Shown piece by piece: positions 1 through 5,948 of a stretch of 44,806 nucleotides of DNA. Numbering within the stretch: the stretch's first letter is position 1; the number at the start of each line of letters is the position of its first letter. The DNA is from a virus. The notes under the pieces are model-generated. The model worked only from the letters and a program-made list of their open reading frames with translations, ran no database searches and was not told the origin of the DNA. The position numbers and the translations under genes were made by a program. The DNA lies in the IMG/VR virus record IMGVR_UViG_3300030388_001259, positions 1 to 44,806 of that record, one strand, 5' to 3'.

Positions 1-1
1 C

Positions 2-99
2 CCCGCCAGTCTGCCAAGACCCGGCCCGGTGTGGTGAACCCCGTCTAGGCGGGGATTTCTGCGAAGGTGACGACAACCGCGCCACCCTGAACCTGTTCG
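2..99. repeat. Left copy of 98-bp terminal direct repeat
   Basis: These bases are identical to 44709-44806. The base before the repeat differs between copies (c at 1, a at 44708). The repeat falls inside the rusA-like coding region, so it is best read as overlap left when a circular or circularly permuted genome was linearised. It implies a unit length of about 44,708 bp. A genuine short physical terminal repeat cannot be excluded from sequence alone. Confidence 0.9.
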
Positions 100-497
100 C
101 CGTTGATCGGCGTTGGGTCGAAAGCCTTGTCGTTGACGCCCAGTGCATCTGCGATCCCGTCGAACATCGCTTTCACGTTGCCCATGCGGTTCAGCTTGTC
201 ATCACGGGCGTTCGGCGGGTGAAACGTAACCTTCACCGGCAGAACGTCCGACATCGGCGACAACCCTGCATCCCATGCGATCTGCGCGGCTGACGTGCGC
301 GCCTGCTTAACGAGCATCGCCCGCTTGCCGCGGTTGCCCCGCGCATTCGTTCGGACGCCGGGTGCCGGCCAAGGAAACGTGACCGAAAAAGACCCGGCGA
401 GGTCAGGGTGGGACGCATCGCCCGCCGGGTTTAGTTGGGGCGAAGTATCGCCCTTGGCAGCCTCGGGGGAGGCGTCTCGTGCAAGTCCGGCCGTCAT
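45..497 (-). CDS. rusA: RusA-like Holliday junction resolvase
   Basis: 150 aa. RusA enzymes are small dimeric, metal-dependent endonucleases that cut Holliday junctions; phage versions process recombination intermediates before packaging. From about residue 36 the protein fits the fold: a beta strand ending FPWPAPGV, a basic RGNRGKRAMLVKQAR segment, then the acidic core around D99, D100, N103, K109, D113 and D117. Residues 1-35 look disordered and are not needed for the family match. The start is supported by an ATGA overlap with the 40-codon ORF upstream. In the circular genome it lies just downstream of the HTH genes and just upstream of the Sak4-like recombinase, a typical early recombination block. 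The C-terminal codons recur at the right end of the window through the terminal repeat. Confidence 0.82.
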   Translation of the reverse strand: MTAGLARDASPEAAKGDTSPQLNPAGDASHPDLAGSFSVTFPWPAPGVRTNARGNRGKRAMLVKQARTSAAQIAWDAGLSPMSDVLPVKVTFHPPNARDDKLNRMGNVKAMFDGIADALGVNDKAFDPTPINGEQVQGGAVVVTFAEIPA

Positions 498-616
498 AGG
501 CCCAGCCTTGAAAAATATTTCGCAGCTTTCGCTGAAAGCGTGTGCCAGCGATCAAGGGCCGCATCAGCGCGGACCTGATAGAAGCGGGCCATGATGTAGA
601 GATATGCCCGCTTCAT
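494..616 (-). CDS. Small 40-aa protein, unknown
   Basis: A 40-codon ORF beginning MKRAYLYIMARFYQVRADAA. Its ATG overlaps the stop of the HTH gene upstream (ATGA at 613-616) and its TGA overlaps the ATG of the rusA-like gene (494-497). Chain overlaps on both sides, as seen for most genes in this operon, are the main evidence that it is translated. The protein is basic and aromatic-rich and probably forms one amphipathic helix. No function is recognised; translational coupling of its neighbours is one possible role. Confidence 0.6.
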   Translation of the reverse strand: MKRAYLYIMARFYQVRADAALDRWHTLSAKAAKYFSRLGL

Positions 617-864
617 TTGTCACCGCCCCGAAAGACGATTTCAGCACCCGCGATTGCCATTACGGCAAAGACGTAGCTGACAGCGGCATCATGTTCGCAG
701 CGCAACCAGTTGACGACTTGCCGCGGTGACACGTCGAGAACCATTGCCGCCTTAATTGATAAGTCGCGTTCTGATGGTGACGGAAACGCCATCCAGAGCA
801 TTGCCGCAAAACGCTTGCGGGATGCTGATTTGTGGTCGATTGCAGAATGTGCAGATATTTTCAT
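613..864 (-). CDS. Small HTH DNA-binding protein (possible early regulator)
   Basis: 83 aa from the ATG at 864, chosen over upstream in-frame starts because TAGGAG lies 8 nt before it. Residues about 33-55 (ERDLSIKAAMVLDVSPRQVV then NWL) read as a helix-turn-helix with a recognition helix starting at SPRQ. The hydrophobic C-terminus (VSYVFAVMAIAGAEIVF) could be a dimerisation segment. It is the second gene of the leftward early operon, after the Cro-like gene, a place where a CII-type or second repressor-type protein is often found. An 8-bp inverted repeat just upstream (878-901) could be its own operator. The exact family is not recognised. Confidence 0.7.
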   Translation of the reverse strand: MKISAHSAIDHKSASRKRFAAMLWMAFPSPSERDLSIKAAMVLDVSPRQVVNWLRCEHDAAVSYVFAVMAIAGAEIVFRGGDK

Positions 865-877
865 GACCGTGCTCCTA

Positions 878-901
878 TGTTTCACTTGCAAGGGTGAAAC
901 A
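878..901. promoter_or_regulatory. Inverted repeat, candidate operator
   Basis: TGTTTCAC (878-885) and GTGAAACA (894-901) are perfect inverted 8-bp arms with an 8-bp spacer, giving half-sites two helical turns apart. The site sits between two HTH genes and directly before the Shine-Dalgarno of the second. It differs from the GATACAT-type sites around cI, so it may bind the 83-aa HTH protein. A transcript hairpin is an alternative. Confidence 0.45.
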
Positions 902-932
902 GGAGACTGGCGGGATGGAGCGGCGATCTGGA

Positions 933-1166
933 TCATGCCGCCGCTCCTTCGTCGTTTTGGGCGATCAACGATGCGCGGACATCATAGAGATCGTTCGGAG
1001 TGATCGTGGCACCAGCAACCGCCGCTGCCTTGATGATCGCGGGGTCATAGCGCGCCGGGATCGACTTGCGGTTAAACCAAGCCCGGACAGTCGTTTCGCC
1101 CGCGCCGATTGCATCCGCCAGTTTCTTGCGGTCGCCCCAGATGCTGATGAGTTGTTCATGTGTCAT
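933..1166 (-). CDS. Cro-like HTH regulator
   Basis: 77 aa from the ATG at 1166. Residues about 11-33 (GDRKKLADAIGAGETTVRAW) form a clear helix-turn-helix of the Cro/YdaS type, where LADAIG is the positioning helix and ETTVRAW the recognition helix. It is divergent from the CI-like repressor and is the first gene of the leftward lytic operon, the usual position of cro. The predicted promoter (-35 at 1197-1202) places the transcript start within a few bases of the ATG, and no Shine-Dalgarno is visible, so the mRNA is probably leaderless. An upstream in-frame TTG (1175) would overlap the -10 region and is rejected. Expected role: antagonising CI and permitting the lytic programme. Confidence 0.8.
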   Translation of the reverse strand: MTHEQLISIWGDRKKLADAIGAGETTVRAWFNRKSIPARYDPAIIKAAAVAGATITPNDLYDVRASLIAQNDEGAAA

Positions 1167-1173
1167 GCAACGC

Positions 1174-1220
1174 AAAATGTATCACACCAATCCCAATGTC
1201 AACACCTTTTGTATCGCTAG
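1174..1220 (-). promoter_or_regulatory. Leftward early promoter with CI-type operators
   Basis: On the minus strand TTGACA (1202-1197) is followed by a weak -10, either CATTTT (1179-1174, 17-bp spacer) or TACATT (1181-1176, 15-bp spacer). Two copies of a GATACA motif overlap it: CTAGCGATACAAAA (1220-1207) upstream of the -35, and GTGTGATACATTTT (1187-1174) over the -10. The same arrangement recurs in opposite orientation at 1840-1889. This is the expected place for the repressor to block the lytic arm, the analogue of lambda PR. Confidence 0.72.
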
Positions 1221-1229
1221 GGGTGATAA

Positions 1230-1823
1230 ATGATCGGAATGGAAATGCACGACCGCCTCAAAACCGCCCGCGAACAAGCAGGGTTCGAAAGCGCAGTAGA
1301 TGCGGCCCGCCGCTTTGGCTGGACTGAATCAACCTATCGCGCCCACGAAAACGGCCAGCGAAATATACCAAGGACGGCAGCGCCTCGATATGCCCGCGCA
1401 TTTCGCGTATCGGCGGAATGGCTGTTGCTTGGCGTCGGAGACTCAACCAAAAAGAGCGTGCCACTTGTTGGATACGTTGGCGCTGGCTCAGAGGTTTATG
1501 CGGTGGACGATGGCGGAAGCCTAGACGACATTGACCCACCACCAGGCATCGGGCCAGAAGCTGTGGCCGTTAAGGTTCGCGGTGAAAGTATGTATCCACG
1601 ATACATGGATGGTGACATTCTCATCTTCGACAAACACGCAACATCCTTAGATCGCGTTGACGGGCAAGAGTGCGTTGTGTCGCTCACTGATGGCCGCAAG
1701 TTTGTGAAGATGGTTCGTGCGGAAGGCAAATGCACCGCGACCCTCGAAAGCTACAACGCCCCGCCGATCCGTTCAGTAGAGGTCGAATGGGCCGCACCGA
1801 TTCTTTGGGTGAAACGGGGCTAA
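1230..1823 (+). CDS. CI-like repressor, S24 autoproteolytic
   Basis: 197 aa. N-terminal HTH domain (residues about 9-66, from DRLKTAREQAGFESAVDAA) is followed by a LexA/CI-type S24 peptidase domain. The putative cleavage site is Ala85-Gly86 in GYVGAGS, the nucleophile is Ser120 in RGESMYP, and the general base is Lys160 in GRKFVKMV. Such repressors hold a prophage silent and cleave themselves when RecA filaments form during DNA damage, so SOS-type induction is expected. ATG codons at 1239 and 1245 are alternative starts; 1230 follows GGGGTGATAA. The gene sits between two matching promoter/operator modules, so CI can control both arms. No strong maintenance promoter was recognised. Confidence 0.92.
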   Translation: MIGMEMHDRLKTAREQAGFESAVDAARRFGWTESTYRAHENGQRNIPRTAAPRYARAFRVSAEWLLLGVGDSTKKSVPLVGYVGAGSEVYAVDDGGSLDDIDPPPGIGPEAVAVKVRGESMYPRYMDGDILIFDKHATSLDRVDGQECVVSLTDGRKFVKMVRAEGKCTATLESYNAPPIRSVEVEWAAPILWVKRG

Positions 1824-1839
1824 TTCTTTTATTTGCGCT

Positions 1840-1889
1840 CTAGCGATACAAAATGCGTTGACATGCTTAGGTGCGATACATAATGTATC
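1840..1889 (+). promoter_or_regulatory. Rightward early promoter with CI-type operators
   Basis: TTGACA (1858-1863), a 17-bp spacer and TAATGT (1881-1886) form a near-ideal sigma70 promoter. GATACAT-A-ATGTATC (1875-1889), a perfect 7-bp inverted repeat, covers the -10, and CTAGCGATACAAAA (1840-1853) lies upstream of the -35. This copies the layout before the Cro-like gene, including the CTAGCGATACAAAA block. It should drive the small-gene operon and integrase, and should be repressed by CI, like lambda PL. Confidence 0.8.
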
Positions 1890-1924
1890 ACTCATACCGG
1901 CCCAACCCCCGGAAGGAGAGAGCA

Positions 1925-2077
1925 ATGACCCACACCGACCGCATCCACTACCTCGCGCACGGCGTCACAACGGCGGTGCTGGTGTTCGGCCTGCTGTGGC
2001 AAGCGCCGCAGATTGCCCGCGCTGCGCACCTCTACGCCACTGGCGCAGTCTCCCCCGCAAACGTCACCGCAAACTGA
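1925..2077 (+). CDS. Small membrane protein, first gene of rightward operon
   Basis: 50 aa from the ATG at 1925, which follows GGAAGGAG at good spacing. A hydrophobic segment at about residues 11-30 (AHGVTTAVLVFGLLWQAP) should form one transmembrane helix, with a short polar N-terminus and a tail ending SPANVTAN. It is the first product made from the strong CI-controlled promoter at 1858-1886. Small membrane proteins in this position often affect superinfection or host physiology, but no family is recognised and the function is unknown. Confidence 0.65.
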   Translation: MTHTDRIHYLAHGVTTAVLVFGLLWQAPQIARAAHLYATGAVSPANVTAN

Positions 2078-2097
2078 ACCCCGAAAGGATACCCACC

Positions 2098-2262
2098 ATG
2101 TATGCCGCCCAATATACTGTCACCCCCTACGGTGTAGCCATTCCCCGCGTTGTTATCGACGTGCCAGCTAAGCGCCATGTGCGTTTGCCCGAAAGCCCGT
2201 GGCAGATCATCCACGAGGCCGAAATTATCCCGCCCGCCTACATGATCGACGGTGCAAAATGA
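2098..2262 (+). CDS. Small protein, unknown
   Basis: 54 aa, starting MYAAQYTVTPYGVAIPRVVI at an ATG preceded by GAAAGGA. It has no transmembrane helix or cysteine motif and appears to be a small mixed alpha/beta protein. Its stop overlaps the next start (ATGA at 2259-2262), so the two genes are probably translationally coupled. An upstream in-frame TTG extension overlaps the preceding gene and has no ribosome binding site. No function is recognised. Confidence 0.6.
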   Translation: MYAAQYTVTPYGVAIPRVVIDVPAKRHVRLPESPWQIIHEAEIIPPAYMIDGAK

Positions 2263-2522
2263 GCCGCCACACGCCATCCATCACCCCCGCCCAGCTTGGT
2301 CCGCCTGACGTAGAAGCGTGGTGGCAGAGCCGCCCGCACAGCGTTGCCGACTTCTTTGACGCTGCACCCGTTGAGACGCAGGCCCAGCTAGACGCCCGCC
2401 TTGCCGCGATGGAATACGCCGACTTTGCTCGGGTATGCCGCTACGGGCCGGATCTGGACATGAAACCCCGCAACAACCCTGTCGCATATGGCGGTCCAGT
2501 AGATCGCGGAATGGGAGATTGA
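2259..2522 (+). CDS. Small protein, unknown
   Basis: 87 aa, acidic and proline-containing, starting MSRHTPSITPAQLGPPDVEA. The middle (VADFFDAAPVETQAQLDARLA) is probably helical, and the C-terminus (KPRNNPVAYGGPVDRGMGD) looks flexible. Its start overlaps the stop of the gene before it. The next gene begins 2 nt after its stop. No known fold or function is recognised; the evidence is the tight spacing and uniform coding character of the operon. Confidence 0.58.
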   Translation: MSRHTPSITPAQLGPPDVEAWWQSRPHSVADFFDAAPVETQAQLDARLAAMEYADFARVCRYGPDLDMKPRNNPVAYGGPVDRGMGD

Positions 2523-2524
2523 TC

Positions 2525-2758
2525 ATGACCCTGCAAATTGAGCGCCCGCTGCCATTTGTGCCAGCGCATTGCTTTGACGACGAGCCGTTCACCGTGACCG
2601 CAGACGAGGCGTTCATGGCCTACGAACTGACCGACGAACAGGCCCGCGATTGGGTCACGTCGCAGCCGTGCTTTGCGCACCTGACCGTCAACGCCGTGCT
2701 TATGAGCGACCGCCTGCGGGTTCTAGCCGCCCGCCATGCAATGAAGGTGATGCAATGA
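2525..2758 (+). CDS. Small protein, unknown
   Basis: 77 aa starting MTLQIERPLPFVPAHCFDDE. The ATG lies just after the previous stop, and its own stop overlaps the next ATG (ATGA at 2755-2758). The central EAFMAYELTDEQARDWVTSQ looks helical and acidic. The C-terminus (SDRLRVLAARHAMKVMQ) is a basic amphipathic helix. No cysteine cluster or membrane segment is seen and no function can be assigned. Confidence 0.58.
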   Translation: MTLQIERPLPFVPAHCFDDEPFTVTADEAFMAYELTDEQARDWVTSQPCFAHLTVNAVLMSDRLRVLAARHAMKVMQ

Positions 2759-3120
2759 CCGACACAGACAAAAACGCGCTGCAACGGTTCAGCCCATACG
2801 CTGTTGACGGCGGATGTGACGCTTACGGACAGATGGAGGAGGATGACCACGGCGATTACTACAACCGCGAAGATGTAGACGCCGCAATCATCGCCCTGCG
2901 CGCCGAAAACGACGGCCTTCGCCTGAATCATGCAGGGGCTATGTCGGTTGCCTCTGACATGGCGCGGGACAATGCGGCCCTGCGCAAGCGGGTGGAATCG
3001 GCGGATGCGATGGTCGCTGTTCTGGATGTTGTCGCGGATGGTGACAGCAAAGATTACACCGACAACCACATCATTGCAGGGAAAGCCCTAGCCGCCTACC
3101 GCGCCACAGGTGATGCATGA
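2755..3120 (+). CDS. Acidic protein with predicted coiled coil, unknown
   Basis: 121 aa starting MTDTDKNALQRFSPYAVDGG. The first half is strongly acidic (GQMEEDDHGDYYNREDVDAA). Residues about 40-90 (IIALRAENDGLRLN, then DNAALRKRVESAD) have a heptad-like pattern and probably form a coiled coil. The C-terminus contains GKALAAYRATGDA. Start and stop both overlap neighbouring genes by the ATGA arrangement. An acidic, elongated protein could mimic DNA or bind a host protein, but that is only a possibility. Confidence 0.6.
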   Translation: MTDTDKNALQRFSPYAVDGGCDAYGQMEEDDHGDYYNREDVDAAIIALRAENDGLRLNHAGAMSVASDMARDNAALRKRVESADAMVAVLDVVADGDSKDYTDNHIIAGKALAAYRATGDA

Positions 3121-3293
3121 CCCTGCCCCGCCTGATCGACGCCGCCGAGAACGGCAACCACGACGGCACCGAGGCGCTATTCGCCCGCTACGCCGCCGCA
3201 ACCAACGCAACCCGCAACCCCGCCCGCCTGCTGAATGACGCGCAGGTGGAGAAGGCAATCGCTTGGGGCAAAGCACAGATGGAGACAGCATGA
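3117..3293 (+). CDS. Small protein, unknown
   Basis: A 58-aa ORF starting MTLPRLIDAAENGNHDGTEA. ATGA overlaps with the genes on both sides (3117-3120 and 3290-3293) support translation. It is rich in alanine and asparagine and probably helical, ending KAIAWGKAQMETA. No motif or family is recognised. It resembles the other short reading frames in this operon in composition. Confidence 0.55.
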   Translation: MTLPRLIDAAENGNHDGTEALFARYAAATNATRNPARLLNDAQVEKAIAWGKAQMETA

Positions 3294-3721
3294 CCGAGGA
3301 ACGTGACTGGCGCGAAGCCAAGCCAAAATGGGCGATAGAAGCCGCCGCCGCTGAGATGAAGCAATGGCAGATCACTGCCGCGCTGGCGTGGCCGCGCGAA
3401 GCTAAGCCAGATCCACTGCCGTTTATGTGGGTGGATTATGACCGCTGCATCGGTGAACCCGTCGCCGGAACCTACTGGTCATGCACCAGCCATGTCAGAA
3501 AGGTCAGCATCCGCGAACGGGACGAATCCGAGAAGGGCTGGAAGTCGTGGCGGTTTAAAGAGGGCAACTACGATTGGAATGAACGTATCATTCGCGGTGC
3601 ACTTTACCGGACAGAGCGTGAGGCCGCATTGGCGCAGCTTTGGGCTAAGTGCGAGGACGCCGCCAAGACACTGCACTCCGCCAACGAAATACTTCGGACA
3701 GCATCGGATTGTTCAGCATGA
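3290..3721 (+). CDS. Hypothetical protein, 143 aa
   Basis: The largest product between cI and int, starting MTEERDWREAKPKWAIEAAA. It is rich in Trp, Glu, Arg and Lys. A central region (GTYWSCTSHVRKVSIRERDE) could be beta-rich, followed by a helical C-terminus (EREAALAQLWAKCEDAAKTL). Three scattered cysteines do not form a metal site I recognise. The start overlaps the previous stop, and the stop overlaps the next start at 3718. No function is recognised. Confidence 0.62.
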   Translation: MTEERDWREAKPKWAIEAAAAEMKQWQITAALAWPREAKPDPLPFMWVDYDRCIGEPVAGTYWSCTSHVRKVSIRERDESEKGWKSWRFKEGNYDWNERIIRGALYRTEREAALAQLWAKCEDAAKTLHSANEILRTASDCSA

Positions 3722-3933
3722 CCCTACACACCGACACCCCCGCCCGCTTTGCCGACATCCGCAGCGGCAAGCTGATGGAACACGACCAGACCGGAGGGCA
3801 AGGCATACTCGTCGCCGCAGTCGCCTGCATGGTGTTCTGGATCGTGCTGATCGGCTGGTTTGCGTTTGACGAGATAACCCGCTGCGACCCGTGCGAGTGG
3901 GTCCAGTTTGATGCGCCGATGGAGGGATGGTGA
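3718..3933 (+). CDS. Small single-span membrane protein
   Basis: 71 aa. Residues about 29-50 (GILVAAVACMVFWIVLIGWF) form an unambiguous transmembrane helix. The N-terminal 28 residues are polar (MTLHTDTPARFADIRSGKLM) and the tail contains CDPCEW, a CxxC pair. With little positive charge near the helix the topology is uncertain. It is the second membrane protein in this arm. Superinfection exclusion or modulation of a host membrane complex is possible but not demonstrated. Confidence 0.63.
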   Translation: MTLHTDTPARFADIRSGKLMEHDQTGGQGILVAAVACMVFWIVLIGWFAFDEITRCDPCEWVQFDAPMEGW

Positions 3934-4100
3934 TGGACGGACGCCAAGCATACGAGGCCGACCGCAAGGCGCGGCCCAACTACCACAACGGCAAGCCCCG
4001 CCCCGCGTGGGACGATCTGGACGACATCGCGCAGCACTCGTGGGTCAAGTCGCCCTCGCCGCGCGAATGGAAACCACTGCCAACGGAGGCTAAGACATGA
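3933..4100 (+). CDS. Small protein, unknown
   Basis: A 55-aa ORF starting MDGRQAYEADRKARPNYHNG, overlapping the stop of the membrane-protein gene by one base and the next start by four bases (ATGA at 4097-4100). It is Trp- and Pro-rich, with PRPAWDDLDDIAQHSWVKS in the centre. No domain is recognised. Coupling on both sides and the lack of a gap are the evidence for it. Confidence 0.55.
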   Translation: MDGRQAYEADRKARPNYHNGKPRPAWDDLDDIAQHSWVKSPSPREWKPLPTEAKT

Positions 4101-4318
4101 ATCTGCTACTGCCCGCATTTTCGCGCTTCGCCCTAGCCAGCCCCGACGAGCCGCACCAGATCGGCACGCAGGACGGCGAACTGTGTAACCGCCTGCCGGA
4201 ACCTGACGAGGACCAGCCGCGCGGATACCGCCACAAGCCATGCACCGGCACGATGGAGTGCAACGAGGGATACGTCATCTGCGACGTATGCGGAGAGGAG
4301 GCCGACCGATGCCCGTAG
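4097..4318 (+). CDS. Small cysteine-rich, probable zinc-ribbon protein
   Basis: 73 aa starting MNLLLPAFSRFALASPDEPH. Cysteines at 49, 55, 62, 65 and 72 include a CDVC knuckle (YVICDVCGEEADRC), which suggests a zinc ribbon. Only one classical CxxC is present, so metal binding is tentative. Such mini zinc ribbons in phages commonly contact nucleic acid or RNA polymerase. The gene overlaps both neighbours. Confidence 0.58.
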   Translation: MNLLLPAFSRFALASPDEPHQIGTQDGELCNRLPEPDEDQPRGYRHKPCTGTMECNEGYVICDVCGEEADRCP

Positions 4319-4488
4319 CGCCAGACGCCACCCACTACGGCAAGGCCCGCATAGCCACCCTGCGCAAGGCCGTGGACGAACTGCGCCAAGCCTGCCGACA
4401 GGAAGGCACACCCCGCATACAGGACGCGATAGACCGCGCAGAGCCGTGGATAGACGCGATATTTACGACGAAGGAGGGCGAAGCATGA
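4309..4488 (+). CDS. Small helical protein, unknown
   Basis: 59 aa from the ATG at 4309, which overlaps the end of the cysteine-rich gene by 10 nt. The sequence (GKARIATLRKAVDELRQACR, then DAIDRAEPWIDAIFTT) reads as two amphipathic helices and could form a helical hairpin. The stop overlaps the next start at 4485-4488. An earlier in-frame extension would run through the previous gene and is not favoured. No function is recognised. Confidence 0.55.
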   Translation: MPVAPDATHYGKARIATLRKAVDELRQACRQEGTPRIQDAIDRAEPWIDAIFTTKEGEA

Positions 4489-4658
4489 CGCAGGCAAGGC
4501 CAACACACCGACTAAGCGCGGCCACCGTGTCCAAGGCAATACGCGCCGCCAGATCCGAAGGTGGCTGCGTTGTTGAAGTGCGCGATGACGTTATCCGCAT
4601 CGTTCCGGTTGAAGCCGAGCGCCAGGCGGTCAACCCTGCCGATTTGGTGAACATCTGA
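4485..4658 (+). CDS. Small protein adjacent to integrase, candidate excisionase
   Basis: 57 aa starting MTQARPTHRLSAATVSKAIR. The N-terminal half is basic and helical (ATVSKAIRAARSEGG) and is followed by beta-like CVVEVRDDVIRIVPV. Its TGA overlaps the integrase ATG at 4658, so the two are tightly coupled. Small basic proteins immediately before a tyrosine integrase are often recombination directionality factors. The position suggests this, but no winged-helix Xis signature is recognised. Confidence 0.5.
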   Translation: MTQARPTHRLSAATVSKAIRAARSEGGCVVEVRDDVIRIVPVEAERQAVNPADLVNI

Positions 4659-5674
4659 TGAAGCGCGGCCAACTCCCCAGCTACATCGTGCGCAACAGCC
4701 GGGGCGTGCTGTATTTTCGTAAGCGCGGGACGCCTTGGGTGCGGTTAGAGACGCAATTTTCAGCGGGTGAATCTGTGCCGTTTGCATTGCATCAAGAGCG
4801 CGAACGCCTGCTGAATGAGCCGATCCCTGTGCCGAAGGGCGAAACCGTGTCAGACGTGATCCGGCATTATCATGCCAGCGAGGGATATCGCAAACTCGCA
4901 CCGCGCACTAAATCTGACTATGACAAGCGAACCGAGTTTTGGCGTGAGGCAATCGGACACCTGCGGCCAAAGAACATCGAACGGCGGCATGTTGTCGGCT
5001 GGCGCGATGCAAGCGAAAAAAAGTCAGGCCCGCACGAGGCTAACTACCGATTGCGCGTACTGCGCATACTTATGGAGCACGCGATCAATATGGGGCATCT
5101 GCCATCCGGCGCGAACCCGGTCAGCAATGTGCCGCAGATCAAGTATGAGGGGAAAGTCCGTGAACCTTGGCCTGTCGAAAAGGTGAAGGCATTTCGTGAC
5201 GCATACCCACGCGACACCGTAGAGCGGCTAATCTTTGAACTGTGCATCGGCACCGGCCAGCGCATCAGCGACGTGCTTAAAATGCAATGGGGCGATCTGG
5301 ATGGCGATGCTATCCGCGTCCGACAGAACAAGACAAAGAAGCGCCTTCACCTGCCGTTCACGAGCGAATTACGCGCCACCCTAGCCGTCACCCCGCGCCG
5401 CGCCCTGTTCATCGTGCCTGCCGAGAAGGGCACAGCCCAGAGGACCTATTTTAGCGCCGCCTACGCGATGCGCCAAGCCCGCGACAAGATCGACGCCCGC
5501 GCATGGGATCTGCACAGCCTGCGCTACTACGCCGCCGCCGAATTACTACTGGCGGGCTGCACAGACGACGAAATTGCCGCCGTGACGGGGCAATCGCCCG
5601 AAATGGTCCGGCACTACACCGCAGCAGTCCGGCAGAAAGTCCGGGCGATCAAAGCACAGAAGGACAGAGGATGA
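4658..5674 (+). CDS. int: Tyrosine integrase
   Basis: 338 aa, normal size for a phage tyrosine recombinase. The N-terminal arm-binding region (1-60) is followed by a SAM-like core-binding domain (about 62-160, beginning VSDVIRHYHASEG) and a catalytic domain (about 170-330). Visible catalytic residues are Arg202 (GTGQRISD), Lys225 or Lys228 (NKTKKRLHLP), His286 and Arg289 (LHSLRYYAA) and the nucleophile Tyr320 (MVRHYTAA). The second histidine of the family is Gln312 (VTGQSPEM), a tolerated substitution. It catalyses attP x attB recombination. The attachment site lies immediately downstream. Transcription should come from the CI-repressed promoter at 1858. Confidence 0.95.
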   Translation: MKRGQLPSYIVRNSRGVLYFRKRGTPWVRLETQFSAGESVPFALHQERERLLNEPIPVPKGETVSDVIRHYHASEGYRKLAPRTKSDYDKRTEFWREAIGHLRPKNIERRHVVGWRDASEKKSGPHEANYRLRVLRILMEHAINMGHLPSGANPVSNVPQIKYEGKVREPWPVEKVKAFRDAYPRDTVERLIFELCIGTGQRISDVLKMQWGDLDGDAIRVRQNKTKKRLHLPFTSELRATLAVTPRRALFIVPAEKGTAQRTYFSAAYAMRQARDKIDARAWDLHSLRYYAAAELLLAGCTDDEIAAVTGQSPEMVRHYTAAVRQKVRAIKAQKDRG

Positions 5675-5703
5675 TGCTTGGAACAGATCGGGGTCGAATC
5701 GTG

Positions 5704-5900
5704 AATGTGTGCCACAATGTGTGCCGCCCCTCTTGCGCACCCTTCGGAGGCGTGCCAAAAGCCCTTATCCGTAAGGACGGCGGCGAGTTGGCGGAGAGGT
5801 TACGCAGCGGATTGCAAATCCCTAGCGTCGGTCTGATTTCATTGCAAAATATGTGTGCCGCATCTCCGGACAGAGCGCGAACGAACGCGGAATGTGTGCC
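5704..5900 (+). other. attP: Phage attachment site (attP) with arm-type repeats
   Basis: AATGTGTGCC occurs at 5704-5713, 5716-5725 and 5891-5900, with ATGTGTGCC at 5851-5859, all in the same orientation. The copies flank a tRNA-like core and look like integrase arm-binding sites. The core, 5782-5822, matches the 5' half of a tRNA-Cys through the GCA anticodon loop (GGATTGCAAATCC at 5809-5821) and then diverges. A small inverted repeat, CCTTA-TCCG-TAAGG, lies at 5763-5776. The region lies directly after int. Integration into a host tRNA-Cys anticodon loop is inferred. Confidence 0.8.
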
Positions 5901-5948
5901 TGCCGTTTTTCGCCCCACGCCGTCCGCCTGTGTGCAAGGGGGTGCGCT

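Noticed and set aside
2-99. A biological long terminal repeat
   Set aside because: At 98 bp, inside a coding frame, and with the first flanking base differing, assembly overlap of a circular map is the simpler reading.
5782-5822. A complete tRNA-Cys gene
   Set aside because: Only the 5' half through the anticodon loop is present. The T-arm (TTCGATTCC-type) and acceptor 3' strand are missing, so it is an attP core, not a functional tRNA.
5704-5900. CRISPR-like array of AATGTGTGCC repeats
   Set aside because: Repeats are too short, spacing is irregular, and they flank a tRNA-like core beside int. Arm-type integrase sites explain them.
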